Source: Nitrospinia bacterium (lineage in GTDB: Bacteria > Nitrospinota > Nitrospinia > Nitrospinales > JAJDAT01). From it: a stretch of DNA of 64,000 nt. Below are positions 54,170-63,844 of this stretch, piece after piece (the stretch's first letter is position 1; each line of letters starts with the position of its first letter). The stretch lies in the NCBI GenBank assembly GCA_029261715.1, contig JAJDAT010000049.1:186001-250000 (forward strand), written 5' to 3'. A program made the translations under genes and the position numbers. The notes beneath the pieces were generated by a model, which ran no database searches, was not told the origin of the DNA, and saw only the letters and a list, made by a program, of their open reading frames with translations.

Positions 54170-55165
54170 ATGAAAATAAAGAAGTTTTTAGCTTTTTTGT
54201 TGGTCGCAATTGCATTTACAGTTTTTTCTCAGTCTACCGTTTTGGCTGGTCCGATTGAAGTAGATCCAGATTTACCGAATTATAAAAAAAATTCTGGAGT
54301 TAGCGGTAATATCTCAAGTATTGGTTCCGACACACTCAATAACTTAATGGCCTTATGGAGTGAGAAATTCAAAGAAATCTACCCAAATGTAAATGTTCAA
54401 ATTGAAGGTAAAGGGTCCTCAACAGCTCCACCAGCATTGATTTCGTCCACAGCTCAATTGGGACCAATGTCTCGCGGTATGAAAAATAAAGAAGTGGACG
54501 CTTTTGAAGCAAAATATGGTTATAAGCCGACTCCTGTGAGAGTTGCCGTTGACGCTTTGGCGGTTTTTGTTAATAAGGACAATCCTATAAAAGGTCTTTC
54601 TTTGAAACAGATTGACGCAATTTTTTCGAAAAATCGCCGAAGAGGAATGGACGACGATATAAAGTCTTGGGGACAACTTGGTTTGACTGGAAATTGGGCA
54701 AATCGACCTATAGGTATTTATGGTCGAAACTCTGCTTCTGGAACTTATGGTTTCTTCAAGAAAGTTGCTCTGAAAAAAGGCGATTATAAAGATACGGTTA
54801 AAGAACAACCGGGTTCCGCTTCTGTGGTTCAAAGTATTAGTGTTGACCTGTACTCAACAGGTTATAGCGGAATTGGTTATAAGACCGCAAGCGTGCGAGC
54901 TATTCCAATCGCCGAAAGTGGCACAGATTATGTCGAGCCTACGGCCGAAAACGCGTTGGAAGGCGAGTATCCTTTAGCGCGTTTTTTGTATGTCTATGTT
55001 AATAAAGTTCCAGGTAAAGCGTTAGACCCTTTGACCTATGAATTTTTGAAGATGATCCTTTCAAAAAAAGGTCAGCAAGTTGTTGTCAAAGATGGTTACT
55101 TCCCAATTGCTAATGCCATTGCTCAACAAGATTTGAGTATATTGAGTGGATCAATGAAAAATTAA
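54170..55165 (+). CDS. pstS: phosphate ABC transporter periplasmic binding protein
   Basis: This 331-residue PstS-family protein has a signal peptide ([16 protein letters not shown]..., cleavage after VLA near residue 27), phosphate-binding motifs at the N-terminus ([34 protein letters not shown]) and [11 protein letters not shown], and the second-domain [14 protein letters not shown] near-perfect AAGGAGG lies seven bases before the ATG at 54170, so the upstream ATG at 54134 is rejected. The TAA overlaps the pstC ATG by one base. Confidence 0.96.
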   Translation: MKIKKFLAFLLVAIAFTVFSQSTVLAGPIEVDPDLPNYKKNSGVSGNISSIGSDTLNNLMALWSEKFKEIYPNVNVQIEGKGSSTAPPALISSTAQLGPMSRGMKNKEVDAFEAKYGYKPTPVRVAVDALAVFVNKDNPIKGLSLKQIDAIFSKNRRRGMDDDIKSWGQLGLTGNWANRPIGIYGRNSASGTYGFFKKVALKKGDYKDTVKEQPGSASVVQSISVDLYSTGYSGIGYKTASVRAIPIAESGTDYVEPTAENALEGEYPLARFLYVYVNKVPGKALDPLTYEFLKMILSKKGQQVVVKDGYFPIANAIAQQDLSILSGSMKN

Positions 55166-57441
55166 TGGAAGTTAAAAAAGCTACGAAAAATTTGGAAGAT
55201 ATTCCTTCAAGTTCAAGTGAAGCTGGATCTCGATCGGCGAACGTTGTTCGCCGTCTTCGGGTTGATGGCTGGGTAAAAAAACTTGTTTCGTTTGGAGGAA
55301 TATCTATTATCTTCTCCATTTTAGCCATTCTTTTTGTCATCCTAGCTGTTGCCTATCCTTTATTTAAAAGTCCTGAGCTTACCTTAACTAGCGTCGTTGA
55401 ACCTTTAGAAAAAAACGGTAATGTTTTTCTTGTTGGCGTTGATGAGTATAGGGAAGTAGCTTACGAAATCCATCCTAAAGGTTTTTCCTTCTATTCTTTA
55501 GTCGAAAATCAGCCTCTACCCGAGATACCAATTTCCAGTTTAAATAACGCTTCAATTGAATCTGCCGTGAAATTTGGAAAATCAGATTTCGCATTGGGTT
55601 TATCTGATGGGCGGATCGTTTTAACGCGTTTGAGTTTTGATGTTTCGTTCGAAAATAACATTAGAAAGATAGTTCCCAGATTAAAAATAGAATCTCCAAT
55701 TAAAGCTAATTCGGATGGTTCCTCAATCAAACAAATGGCTTTTTTTAAAGGCAAAAAAGGCTATTGGGTCGCTGTTCCATCAACTTCTAAAGTTCTCTGG
55801 ATAGCGGTAAAAGAGCGTCGAACTATGATGGGAACGGTAAAGAAAAAAAAATATACCAAACAAATTTCAGTTCCTGAAAAAGGTGGTATTACCGCTTTAA
55901 TATCTGATGCTGATGGAGAAACTTTGTTGATTGGCACCGGTTCGGGACAATTGATAAGGGTGTTTCTAGGTAATCCCAAGGCGGATGAGGTGGTCGTTGA
56001 GACTTTGGGAACGACCTCAAGAGATGGTATAGGGGTTTCTAAGCTAGCATTTCTATTAGGCGGTCAAACCTTGATTGTTGGAGGTGAAGAGGGTGGAGTA
56101 AATTCCTACCAGCTTATTAGAGAAAAAGGAGGGGCCAGGCGATTAATGCCAATGTACGCATTTGAGCCTCATCAAAAAGAAGTTTCTGTCATCCAGGTTT
56201 CATCAAGAAATAAGGGGTTTATAACAGGGGATTCTACTGGCACGGTTAGATATCATTATGGCACTTCGGGAAGTACTCAATTTAATATCCCTTTAAATGA
56301 TAGAGATGGAATTTCAACAGGTTCCATTGCCCCCAAAAATAATGGACTTTTATTGGCCGGTTCTGACGGGACTCTTTTTAATTGGAAAATGCATCATCCG
56401 CACCCAGAAGTAAGTTGGAAAACTCTTTTTGGTCAAGTTGTTTATGAAGGATATAAAGACGCGGATTATGTGTGGCAGTCGACAGGTGGTTCCGATGAAT
56501 TTGAACCTAAGTTTAGTTTGATGCCTTTAATTCAGGGCTCATTAAAAGGAACTTTTTACGCAATATTATTTGCCGTTCCAATAGCCTTATTTGGCGCGTT
56601 TTATACTTCCGAGTTTATGCATCCGAAGTATAAAGCTTTGATTAAACCCATTATTGAAATTATGGCGGCTCTTCCGAGCGTTGTTTTAGGTTTTTTTGCG
56701 GCTCTTTGGTTGGCTCCTAATATTGAAAAATTACTTCCGGGTTTAATTTTATCGCCTCTAATAGTGATGGTTCTGATTTTTGCCTATTTGGTTGCCAAAG
56801 AAAAGTATCCAAATGTTTTAACTTTTGGACGAAAAGCCGGTTCGGAAATATGGCCTGTAACGATACTAGTAATTATTGGATCATTAATAGGTCTTGGGCT
56901 TACTGGTCAAATTGAAGCTATAGCGTTAGGCGGTGATTATAGATTGTGGCTTAACGAGTCTTTGGGACTGGACTTCGATCAAAGAAATTCTTTAGTTGTT
57001 GGTTTAGCTATGGGTTTTGCTGTTACGCCTATTATTTATACGATTGCAGAAGATTCTCTTTCTAATATCCCAAGTCATTTGAAAGCTGGTTCTTTGGCTC
57101 TTGGAGCCACCCCGTGGCAGACAGGAATAAAGGTTGTTTTGCCGACTGCAAGCCCGGGAATTTTTTCAGCGATAATGATTGGGTTTGGCCGCGCGGTTGG
57201 CGAAACAATGATAGTTCTAATGGCGACAGGAAATACCCCAATTATGGATTGGAATATTTTTTCTGGTTTTCGCGCCATCTCGGCAAATATTGCTGTGGAA
57301 TTACCCGAAGCTCCTGAAGGTGGAACTTTATTTCGGTTGCTTTTTTTGGCCGCTTTGCTTCTTTTCATTTTTACTTTTGTCGCGAATACTTTGGCTGAAT
57401 GGGTACGGCTTCGACTAAGGGAAAGGTATAAAGTCTTGTGA
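55165..57441 (+). CDS. pstC: phosphate ABC transporter permease PstC with a large periplasmic insertion
   Basis: This 758-residue permease is much longer than E. coli PstC (about 320 residues). Residues 1-68 contain the N-terminal cytoplasmic part and first helix (LVSFGGISIIFSILAILFVI). Residues about 75-430 are a beta-rich, WD40-like insertion (ALISDADGETLLIGTGSGQL, LAFLLGGQTLIVGGEEGG) in the first periplasmic loop. Residues about 450-758 hold the transport domain (GSLKGTFYAILFAVPIALF, LPSVVLGFFAALW, the EAA-like KAGSLALGATPWQTGIKVVLPTA). Long PstC forms also occur in Pseudomonas. The pstA GTG overlaps its stop. Confidence 0.94.
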   Translation: MEVKKATKNLEDIPSSSSEAGSRSANVVRRLRVDGWVKKLVSFGGISIIFSILAILFVILAVAYPLFKSPELTLTSVVEPLEKNGNVFLVGVDEYREVAYEIHPKGFSFYSLVENQPLPEIPISSLNNASIESAVKFGKSDFALGLSDGRIVLTRLSFDVSFENNIRKIVPRLKIESPIKANSDGSSIKQMAFFKGKKGYWVAVPSTSKVLWIAVKERRTMMGTVKKKKYTKQISVPEKGGITALISDADGETLLIGTGSGQLIRVFLGNPKADEVVVETLGTTSRDGIGVSKLAFLLGGQTLIVGGEEGGVNSYQLIREKGGARRLMPMYAFEPHQKEVSVIQVSSRNKGFITGDSTGTVRYHYGTSGSTQFNIPLNDRDGISTGSIAPKNNGLLLAGSDGTLFNWKMHHPHPEVSWKTLFGQVVYEGYKDADYVWQSTGGSDEFEPKFSLMPLIQGSLKGTFYAILFAVPIALFGAFYTSEFMHPKYKALIKPIIEIMAALPSVVLGFFAALWLAPNIEKLLPGLILSPLIVMVLIFAYLVAKEKYPNVLTFGRKAGSEIWPVTILVIIGSLIGLGLTGQIEAIALGGDYRLWLNESLGLDFDQRNSLVVGLAMGFAVTPIIYTIAEDSLSNIPSHLKAGSLALGATPWQTGIKVVLPTASPGIFSAIMIGFGRAVGETMIVLMATGNTPIMDWNIFSGFRAISANIAVELPEAPEGGTLFRLLFLAALLLFIFTFVANTLAEWVRLRLRERYKVL

Positions 57442-59054
57442 AAGCAGTTTGGGATCGTGGAGATTTTTTCATTTGGCTTACAGGCGCCGCGCTTGCGCTT
57501 TCTTTAATAATGGTTACCGGATTACTCGGAATTGTTTTAAAAAATGGTTTGGGGTATTTTTTGCCTGAAAAAGTCTACCAATATAATTTAAACGATGGCC
57601 GGTCGCTTTTTGTTCAAGAGAAAGAGACTGAAGCAATACCGGATTCTAGTAAAAAAAGTTCTGAAGAGCGATTACGAATAAAAGTTAAAAAGGGTAATCG
57701 CGATATAGATGGCACTGATTATATATGGATTGATAAAGATTCGATTAAATCAAAAAAAGATATTCTGACTGTGGTTGTTATTGAACGATTAGAGTGGGGT
57801 AACTTTCATGGACAAGTTCAAGAAGTTAATTTTGGCGATAAGTCTCCGGTAGTTGGAGAAGAAAAAGCATGGAGTTATTTAAATGAGTTAATGCCATTTA
57901 TTCTTGGAAAGAGAAAAGAAATTCATGAAATTGAAAAATCGGACATTGGAAAAATCAGCCACAAGATAGAAAGTATTCGTCTTCATTTAAAGAAATTAAA
58001 ATTAAATAAGAATTTAACTAAAAAAGATCAAGATGAAGCTGATAAAAGTTTAGTTGAGTTAAGGCTAAAAAACGACAAATTTGAAGAAGATTTGACCAGC
58101 CTTAGGGAACAACTTAAAGGTTATGTTTTAGTAAAAGTATCCGACAAGGTTGAACAAAAAATTCAACTGTCTCAGCTGGTTCGGGTTTATAGGCCGAATA
58201 CCTTTGGGTTCTTAGATCAAATGTTATTTTCTCTTTCTAAAGCGAGAGAATTTATTTTTGACGATCCACGAGAATCTAATACCGAGGGGGGAGTTTTTCC
58301 TGCAATTTTTGGGACTGTAATGATGGTAGTGGTGATGAGTTTATTTGCCGCGCCATTAGGTGTTTTAGCCGCTTTTTATTTGAGAGAATACGCTAAGCCT
58401 GGGCCTTTTGTAAGTATAGTACGAATTGCCGTTAATAATTTGGCAGGTGTGCCTTCCATTGTGTTCGGGGTTTTTGGAGTTGGTTTTTTTATTTACATAC
58501 TAGGCGGTTCTATTGATCAGTTATTTTTTCCAGAACGATTACCGACTCCAACTTTTGGAACAGGCGGTATATTGTGGGCTTCTTTAACTTTGGCCCTTTT
58601 AACGGTGCCAGTCGTCATTGTTTCCACTGAAGAAGGTTTGGCGGCTGTTCCCCCAGGGATTCGCGAAGCGTCATTAGCTCTTGGTTGTACTAAAGCGGAA
58701 ACTATTTTCAAAGCTGTATTTCCTGCGGTTATGCCGTCGATTTTGACTGGTTTGATTTTAGCTATGGCCAGAGCCGCTGGCGAGGTCGCCCCCCTAATGA
58801 TTACGGGGGTTGTAAAAATAGCTCCTTCCTTGCCAGTAGACGCAGTATGGCCTTTGGTTCATTTGGAAAGAAAGTTTATGCACTTAGGATTTCATATTTA
58901 TGATGTAGGTTTTCAATCTCCTAATGTGGATGCCTCAAGACCAATGGTTTTTACCACCACGCTATTATTAATTGGTATTGTTATTTTGTTAAATATTGTC
59001 GCAGTAGTTATGCGTAACCGTCTCCGTAAGAAATTGTCTGCGGGAGGATTTTAA
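57438..59054 (+). CDS. pstA: phosphate ABC transporter permease PstA with an extracytoplasmic insertion
   Basis: This 538-residue permease, longer than the usual 280-300, has an N-terminal helix (LTGAALALSLIMVTGLLGIVL). A DUF3333-like extracytoplasmic region of about 250 residues follows, with a Lys/Glu-rich coiled coil (SHKIESIRLHLKKLKLNKN..., DEADKSLVELRLKNDKFEE). The permease domain from about residue 285 has LPS-type FGTVMMVVVMSLFAAPLGVL, LAGVPSIVFGVFGVGFF and the EAA loop REASLALGCTKAETIFKAVFPAVMPSIL. The insert pairs with that of PstC and may form a joint extramembrane assembly. Confidence 0.93.
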   Translation: MKAVWDRGDFFIWLTGAALALSLIMVTGLLGIVLKNGLGYFLPEKVYQYNLNDGRSLFVQEKETEAIPDSSKKSSEERLRIKVKKGNRDIDGTDYIWIDKDSIKSKKDILTVVVIERLEWGNFHGQVQEVNFGDKSPVVGEEKAWSYLNELMPFILGKRKEIHEIEKSDIGKISHKIESIRLHLKKLKLNKNLTKKDQDEADKSLVELRLKNDKFEEDLTSLREQLKGYVLVKVSDKVEQKIQLSQLVRVYRPNTFGFLDQMLFSLSKAREFIFDDPRESNTEGGVFPAIFGTVMMVVVMSLFAAPLGVLAAFYLREYAKPGPFVSIVRIAVNNLAGVPSIVFGVFGVGFFIYILGGSIDQLFFPERLPTPTFGTGGILWASLTLALLTVPVVIVSTEEGLAAVPPGIREASLALGCTKAETIFKAVFPAVMPSILTGLILAMARAAGEVAPLMITGVVKIAPSLPVDAVWPLVHLERKFMHLGFHIYDVGFQSPNVDASRPMVFTTTLLLIGIVILLNIVAVVMRNRLRKKLSAGGF

Positions 59055-59081
59055 AGTAATTGAACGATAGGATTTGAAATC

Positions 59082-59942
59082 ATGAACAAGGATAAGACGG
59101 AAACTAAAGACAGAGCCATTAATATTTCAATTAAAGCTAAACCCAGCAGTCAAGAATCTTCTAAGAATGCTGAGTCAAGTAACGGCAACAATGTTGCGGT
59201 GAACATAAGAAATGTTATGTTTTATTATGGCGATAACTTGGCTCTTAAGGGCATTGATATGGCGATTGCCAGGCATAAGGCGACCGCTTTGATTGGACCT
59301 TCTGGTTGCGGTAAATCGACCTTATTGCGATGCATAAATAGAATGAATGATTTGGTAGACGGCTGCCGGATGGAAGGAGCCATTGAAATTGAAGGTCGAA
59401 ATATTAACGACCCAAACTGGGCGGTTAACGAATTAAGAAAAACGATAGGGATGGTATTTCAAAAGTCTAATCCATTTCCTAAGAGTATTTGGGAAAACGT
59501 TGCTTATGGTCCCCAAATTCATGGTGTGAAAAACAAAACGGAACTGGATAATTTGGTAGAAGAAAAGTTAAAAGATGTAGCTCTTTGGGATGAAGTTAAA
59601 GATAGACTTGATTCTAGCGCACTAAGGCTCTCTGGTGGGCAACAGCAACGGCTGTGTATCGCTAGAGCGCTGGCAGTTGATCCTGAAGTTATTTTAATGG
59701 ATGAACCTTGTTCCGCTTTAGATCCAATTGCCACTACACGTATTGAAGAATTAGTCGTATCATTAAAAGAAAGATATACAATATTAATTGTTACTCATAA
59801 TATGCAACAGGCGGCGCGTGTTGCCGATGATACTGGATTTATGCTTATGGGCGAGTTGATTGAATGTGGTCCAACGGACTATATCTTTACAAACCCGTCC
59901 CAAAAGCAAACTGAAGATTACATTACCGGGAAATTTGGGTAA
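59082..59942 (+). CDS. pstB: phosphate ABC transporter ATP-binding protein
   Basis: This 286-residue ATPase powers PstCA. It has a 40-residue polar N-terminal extension, Walker [10 protein letters not shown], the Q-loop [19 protein letters not shown] (typical of PstB), signature [14 protein letters not shown], Walker [14 protein letters not shown], the switch His ([13 protein letters not shown]) and the C-terminal [19 protein letters not shown]. The 5' end of the gene follows pstA by 27 bases. Confidence 0.97.
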   Translation: MNKDKTETKDRAINISIKAKPSSQESSKNAESSNGNNVAVNIRNVMFYYGDNLALKGIDMAIARHKATALIGPSGCGKSTLLRCINRMNDLVDGCRMEGAIEIEGRNINDPNWAVNELRKTIGMVFQKSNPFPKSIWENVAYGPQIHGVKNKTELDNLVEEKLKDVALWDEVKDRLDSSALRLSGGQQQRLCIARALAVDPEVILMDEPCSALDPIATTRIEELVVSLKERYTILIVTHNMQQAARVADDTGFMLMGELIECGPTDYIFTNPSQKQTEDYITGKFG

Positions 59943-59967
59943 TTCACTTTTTTCTTGCGAGTAAATT

Positions 59968-60657
59968 ATGTCAAGACATTCTCATCATTTTGAAAATCAG
60001 TTAGAAACTTTAAGAAAGATGCTTCTTTCTATAGGAGCATTGGCTGAACAGAGCGTCGATAAATCTTTAAAATCTATTAGTGAAAGAGATTTTGATTTGG
60101 CGATGGAAGTGATTAAGTCAGATGAGCGGATTGATCAAGCCGAAGTGGAGTTGGAAGAAGAATGTCTCAAAACGCTTGCTCTTTATCAGCCTGTGGCTAT
60201 TGATCTCCGATTGATTGTCGCTATCCTGAAAATGAATAACGATTTGGAGAGAATTGCCGATATGGCGGTGAATTTGGCCGAAAGATCGATTGACTTGCAA
60301 AAACACGGCAAGTTTGAGTTGCCTGCTGTTTTTAAGGATATGGCTAAAAAAGCCCTTTGGATGCTTAAGGCAAGTTTAGATACTTTTGTAGGGCAAGATT
60401 CAAAACTAGCTAGAGAGATTTGCGCTACCGATGAAGACGTAGACGATGGACTTAAAGAAATGTATAAAATAGTTCAGGAAGAAATTCGTAAAAATCCTGA
60501 CGATATCCAAAAGATGCTTTTTGTATTGAGCGCTTCTCGATATTTGGAGAGAATTGCCGATTTAGCAACCAATATTGCAGAAGATGTTGTTTATATCGTA
60601 GAAGGAAATATTATTCGACATCGCACGGAAATTGATAAGCCTTCTTCTAAAGAATAA
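59968..60657 (+). CDS. phoU: phosphate transport regulator PhoU
   Basis: This 229-residue protein has two three-helix PhoU repeats, each with the metal-binding motif (NDLERIADMAVNLAERS near residue 92 and YLERIADLATNIAEDV near 192). PhoU links the Pst transporter to PhoR, silencing PhoB when phosphate is plentiful. It ends the pst operon; the terminator stem overlaps its stop codon. Confidence 0.96.
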   Translation: MSRHSHHFENQLETLRKMLLSIGALAEQSVDKSLKSISERDFDLAMEVIKSDERIDQAEVELEEECLKTLALYQPVAIDLRLIVAILKMNNDLERIADMAVNLAERSIDLQKHGKFELPAVFKDMAKKALWMLKASLDTFVGQDSKLAREICATDEDVDDGLKEMYKIVQEEIRKNPDDIQKMLFVLSASRYLERIADLATNIAEDVVYIVEGNIIRHRTEIDKPSSKE

Positions 60658-60673
60658 AAAATTTATTCTTTTT
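60649..60673. terminator. AT-rich terminator hairpin overlapping the phoU stop codon
   Basis: Perfect 10-bp arms (AAAGAATAAA 60649-60658, TTTATTCTTT 60662-60671) with a three-base loop are followed by T residues. The stem includes the phoU TAA (60655-60657) and ends 10 bases from the stop of the convergent TPR gene, so it can serve both. Confidence 0.55.
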
Positions 60674-60682
60674 CTATTGTGA

Positions 60683-62443
60683 CTATAAGTTTTTTTCCAA
60701 TAGAATCATGGCCTCTAATTCAATAGCTCTATTTGGATTCAGCCGAATACTTTTTCTAATATGAAAATTAGCTTGGTTCTCCTCTTTTCGAACTTTCAGA
60801 TAAAATAATCCCAATTGATATTGAAACTTTGTGTTGTCGGGAGCAAGTTTGGTTGCCAATTGAAACTCTTGAAAAGCTTCGTTTTGATCGCCAAGTTTAT
60901 ATAGAAATACGGCGCGGTTGTAATGAGCTAACGCAAAATCTGGTTTTTCTTGAATAGCTATTGCAAGGTGCTTAAGCGCGTCATCCGTTCTTCCCATAGC
61001 TCCGTATAAAACTCCAAGGTGGTTATTAGTTGTCGCTCTTTTAGGGTGTTTTTTAAGGATTTCTAGGTAAACAGACTCAGCTTCAGAAAATTTTCCTAAG
61101 CTCTCTAAGATAAGCCCCTGATATTCTTCCGAGACAATATTTTTCGAATTTAATGATTTAGCCTTCTTTAGTTGCGCTAAAGCCTGGTCAAATTCTTTCC
61201 TTCCCCAATGTGTTAGACCAAGATACATGACCGATATAGAATGATTGGGGTTTTGTCGTACGCTGTCTTTCCATAAATCAAAATCGTTTTTAAAAATGGG
61301 CAATCGATAAAGACAAAGGCACGAAAAAATAATCAGATTGATGTAAATAAAAATATCGAAGTTAATATTGCGCGTGTTTTTAGCGCTAAAAAATTTCGCT
61401 AGGTAGTTAATTAGATAAGAGAATATAAGGAATGCTCCAATACTCGGTATATATAGAAAGCGATCCGCTTGCATTTGAGGAAGGGGAACGATGTGGGAGA
61501 CGGGTAGTAAAGAAATACAGAACCAAGATAGACCAAAGAAAATCGTTGTATTGGATTTCCGAATCTTTAATAGAAGGTAAAAAAATCCAACTGCAAAAAT
61601 TAAAGATCCTGCAATATCTGTAACCGACTTATAAATCAGATTTTGGTACCAGACATTAAGGTTTATTGGGAACGCAATTTTCAGCCAATATTCTTTAAAT
61701 ACAGGGATCATGCTATATAGGGAGAATAAAGGATTATTATCTGGGTGGGTTCTTAATGTTTGTCCTTGTGAGTGAGATAAGACGGTGATGCCTGCTAGGC
61801 AAAATGAAATTAGCGCATAGGCCAATTTATCAAAAATAATTTTTCTAAATTCTCTGGGTTTAAAACAAGAATCGTAGAGAATAAGTAAAATGGGTAAAAT
61901 GATGGCTGTGGATTTAGATAGGCAGGCAAGAATAAAACAGAATATTGAAAAAGTTCTTTTATTTTGAATGTATTTAATAAATGAAAGCAATAAGAAGGTT
62001 AGAGATAAAACGTTTTTCCTTTCAGATATCCAAGCTACGCTTTCTACGTTAACTGGGTGAACAAGAAATAATAAGCCTGTCCATAGCGCAATTTTTTTAT
62101 TTCCTAGAACTAATAGAATTAACTGATACGTTAGAAAAGCATTAACGATGTGTAGTGAAATATTTGTGATTCGATATCCCATTGGATTTAACCCGAATAG
62201 GAAATAATCGACGCTTAACGATATATGGGTAAGAGGCAGGTAATCCCATTTGTAAAAGGAAGAAAAAATTTCTTTCAGCGCTAGGATGTCCAAGTTTTTG
62301 ATCAAATGGTTTTGAGTAACGTAATGATTGTCATCAAATACAAAACCGTTTCCTAGCGAGTTGAAATATATGAGAATTCCTAGTCCAGCAAATAGAAAAA
62401 AAGCTTTTTCTGTTTCTGGCTTTGATTTTATGGGAGTTTTCAA
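60683..62443 (-). CDS. TMTC-like polytopic membrane protein with TPR domain
   Basis: This 586-residue protein has about ten transmembrane helices in residues 1-370, with the GT-C-like first loop FVFDDNHYVTQN (acidic pair) and the ALWTGLLFLVHPVNVESVAWISERKN block. A C-terminal set of five or six TPR repeats (about residues 390-570; for example AESVYLEILKKHPKRATTNNHLG) follows. This matches the TMTC/DUF1736-type architecture of putative O-mannosyl or other GT-C transferases. The substrate is unknown. It converges with phoU. Confidence 0.82.
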   Translation of the reverse strand: MKTPIKSKPETEKAFFLFAGLGILIYFNSLGNGFVFDDNHYVTQNHLIKNLDILALKEIFSSFYKWDYLPLTHISLSVDYFLFGLNPMGYRITNISLHIVNAFLTYQLILLVLGNKKIALWTGLLFLVHPVNVESVAWISERKNVLSLTFLLLSFIKYIQNKRTFSIFCFILACLSKSTAIILPILLILYDSCFKPREFRKIIFDKLAYALISFCLAGITVLSHSQGQTLRTHPDNNPLFSLYSMIPVFKEYWLKIAFPINLNVWYQNLIYKSVTDIAGSLIFAVGFFYLLLKIRKSNTTIFFGLSWFCISLLPVSHIVPLPQMQADRFLYIPSIGAFLIFSYLINYLAKFFSAKNTRNINFDIFIYINLIIFSCLCLYRLPIFKNDFDLWKDSVRQNPNHSISVMYLGLTHWGRKEFDQALAQLKKAKSLNSKNIVSEEYQGLILESLGKFSEAESVYLEILKKHPKRATTNNHLGVLYGAMGRTDDALKHLAIAIQEKPDFALAHYNRAVFLYKLGDQNEAFQEFQLATKLAPDNTKFQYQLGLFYLKVRKEENQANFHIRKSIRLNPNRAIELEAMILLEKNL

Positions 62444-62749
62444 TGAGGAACGTCTCCGAATACAAAAAAATCTGAAGACATTAATAAAAGATTAATACTA
62501 CTGATTTCTTATTTATTAGGCTTAATTGCGAATAAATATATTATTGCTAATTGCTTTATTTATAGATGTTTTTTTTAAACTTAAAGGGTTTAATTTTTTT
62601 GTGCTAAAATTTTTTTCGATTTTAGTTTGCATAAGCGTTTTCAAAGAAATTTACGTCGCAAAAAATAACTAAAGTATAATTTACGCAATACAATTCTGAT
62701 AACTTTAAATTTGTTCAAGTAGTTTAATCAGTAAAAGATTCCGAAAAAA
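62444..62749 (+). other. 306-base spacer between two divergent genes
   Basis: Very AT-rich and without an ORF. The only clear element is the promoter at 62651-62680. Promoters for the TPR gene on the other strand must lie at its left side but cannot be picked out. Confidence 0.5.
62651..62680 (+). promoter_or_regulatory. candidate sigma-70 promoter of the radical SAM gene
   Basis: TATAAT (62675-62680) has TTACGT (62651-62656) 18 bases upstream. The -10 is perfect and the -35 is weak. It lies about 70 bases before the ATG at 62750. Confidence 0.45.
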
Positions 62750-63745
62750 ATGTTAAAGCAAGCGGATCAGTTTCGAGTTGATTCAAATTCTTTCGAACCA
62801 GCTTATATGGAGCTTCATCGTGATGGGGAGTTGTGGAGACGTTCGCTTGAGGCGACCCGGGCTTTAGAATCTTGCGTTGTTTGCCCGAGAGATTGTGAAG
62901 TAGATCGTTTAAGAGATGAAAAGGCGGTTTGTAAATCGGGACGTTTTGCAACTGTTTCAAGTTATTTTCCTCATTTTGGAGAGGAAGATTGCTTGCGTGG
63001 TTGGAAGGGGAGCGGCACGATTTTTTTTTCCATGTGTAACCTGCGATGCGTGTTTTGCCAAAATCATGATATCAGTCACGTTCCAAATGGAACTGAGACT
63101 CGCCCGATGATATTGGCAAAAATTATGTTAGACCTGCAAGCCAGAGGTTGTCATAACATAAATTTTGTAACTCCCGAGCATGTTGTTCCTCAAATTATAG
63201 AAGCTTTACCCCACGCAGTTGAAATGGGACTAAAAGTACCGTTGGTTTATAATACAGGGGCTTATGATTCGCTTGAGAGTTTGAAGGCGATGGAAGGAAT
63301 AGTTGATATTTATATGCCCGATTTAAAGTTTTTAGATTCGGAGCTTTCTAAAAAATATTTAAAGGCTAAAGATTATCCGCAAACGGCAAAAGCAGGAATC
63401 AAAGAAATGTTTTCTCAGGTTGGAAACCTCCGGTTTGATGAAAATGGATTGGCAAAAAGAGGCGTTTTAGTGCGTCATTTGGTTATGCCTGGTTTTTTGG
63501 ATGAAACGCAGAAAACAATGCAATTTTTAGCTAGTGAAGTATCGAGTCATACTTATGTAAATATTATGGATCAGTATCGACCATCGGGAAAAGTTAGTAA
63601 TAATAGATATATCGAGATAAACCGTCCAATTTCTAAAGAAGAATACGATTTAGCGATTCAGTTCGCGAAAGAAACTGGTCTTTACCGAATTGATGAAAAA
63701 AATCCAAGTATCCAAATTTCAATGGAAAACGATTTTGAAAATTGA
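62750..63745 (+). CDS. radical SAM protein, pyruvate formate-lyase activating enzyme-like (COG1313)
   Basis: This 331-residue protein has the radical SAM cluster CNLRCVFC (C96, C100, C103) preceded by a cysteine set in the N-terminal region (CVVCPRDC near residues 42-49 and C61). That gives the architecture of putative PflA-related activases of COG1313. Further blocks are MLDLQARGCHNINFVTPEH, VYNTGAYDSLESL, GIVDIYMPDLKFLD and VLVRHLVMPGFLDET. It should generate a 5'-deoxyadenosyl radical to modify a protein or small molecule. The target is unknown; no glycyl-radical enzyme or AmmeMemo partner is visible in this window. Confidence 0.88.
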   Translation: MLKQADQFRVDSNSFEPAYMELHRDGELWRRSLEATRALESCVVCPRDCEVDRLRDEKAVCKSGRFATVSSYFPHFGEEDCLRGWKGSGTIFFSMCNLRCVFCQNHDISHVPNGTETRPMILAKIMLDLQARGCHNINFVTPEHVVPQIIEALPHAVEMGLKVPLVYNTGAYDSLESLKAMEGIVDIYMPDLKFLDSELSKKYLKAKDYPQTAKAGIKEMFSQVGNLRFDENGLAKRGVLVRHLVMPGFLDETQKTMQFLASEVSSHTYVNIMDQYRPSGKVSNNRYIEINRPISKEEYDLAIQFAKETGLYRIDEKNPSIQISMENDFEN

Positions 63746-63844
63746 AGTCTAGGGTAATTGAGCCACAAAACTTTGTAGGTTTCAAAAGTAAGAATTGAAG
63801 AATTATTTGAATTAGTTTTTATTAACGATTTTTGGTGAGTTCTT

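Noticed and set aside
54419-54832. 137-codon minus-strand frame inside pstS
   Set aside because: Shadow of pstS, low-complexity Ser/Arg-rich translation, no start context.
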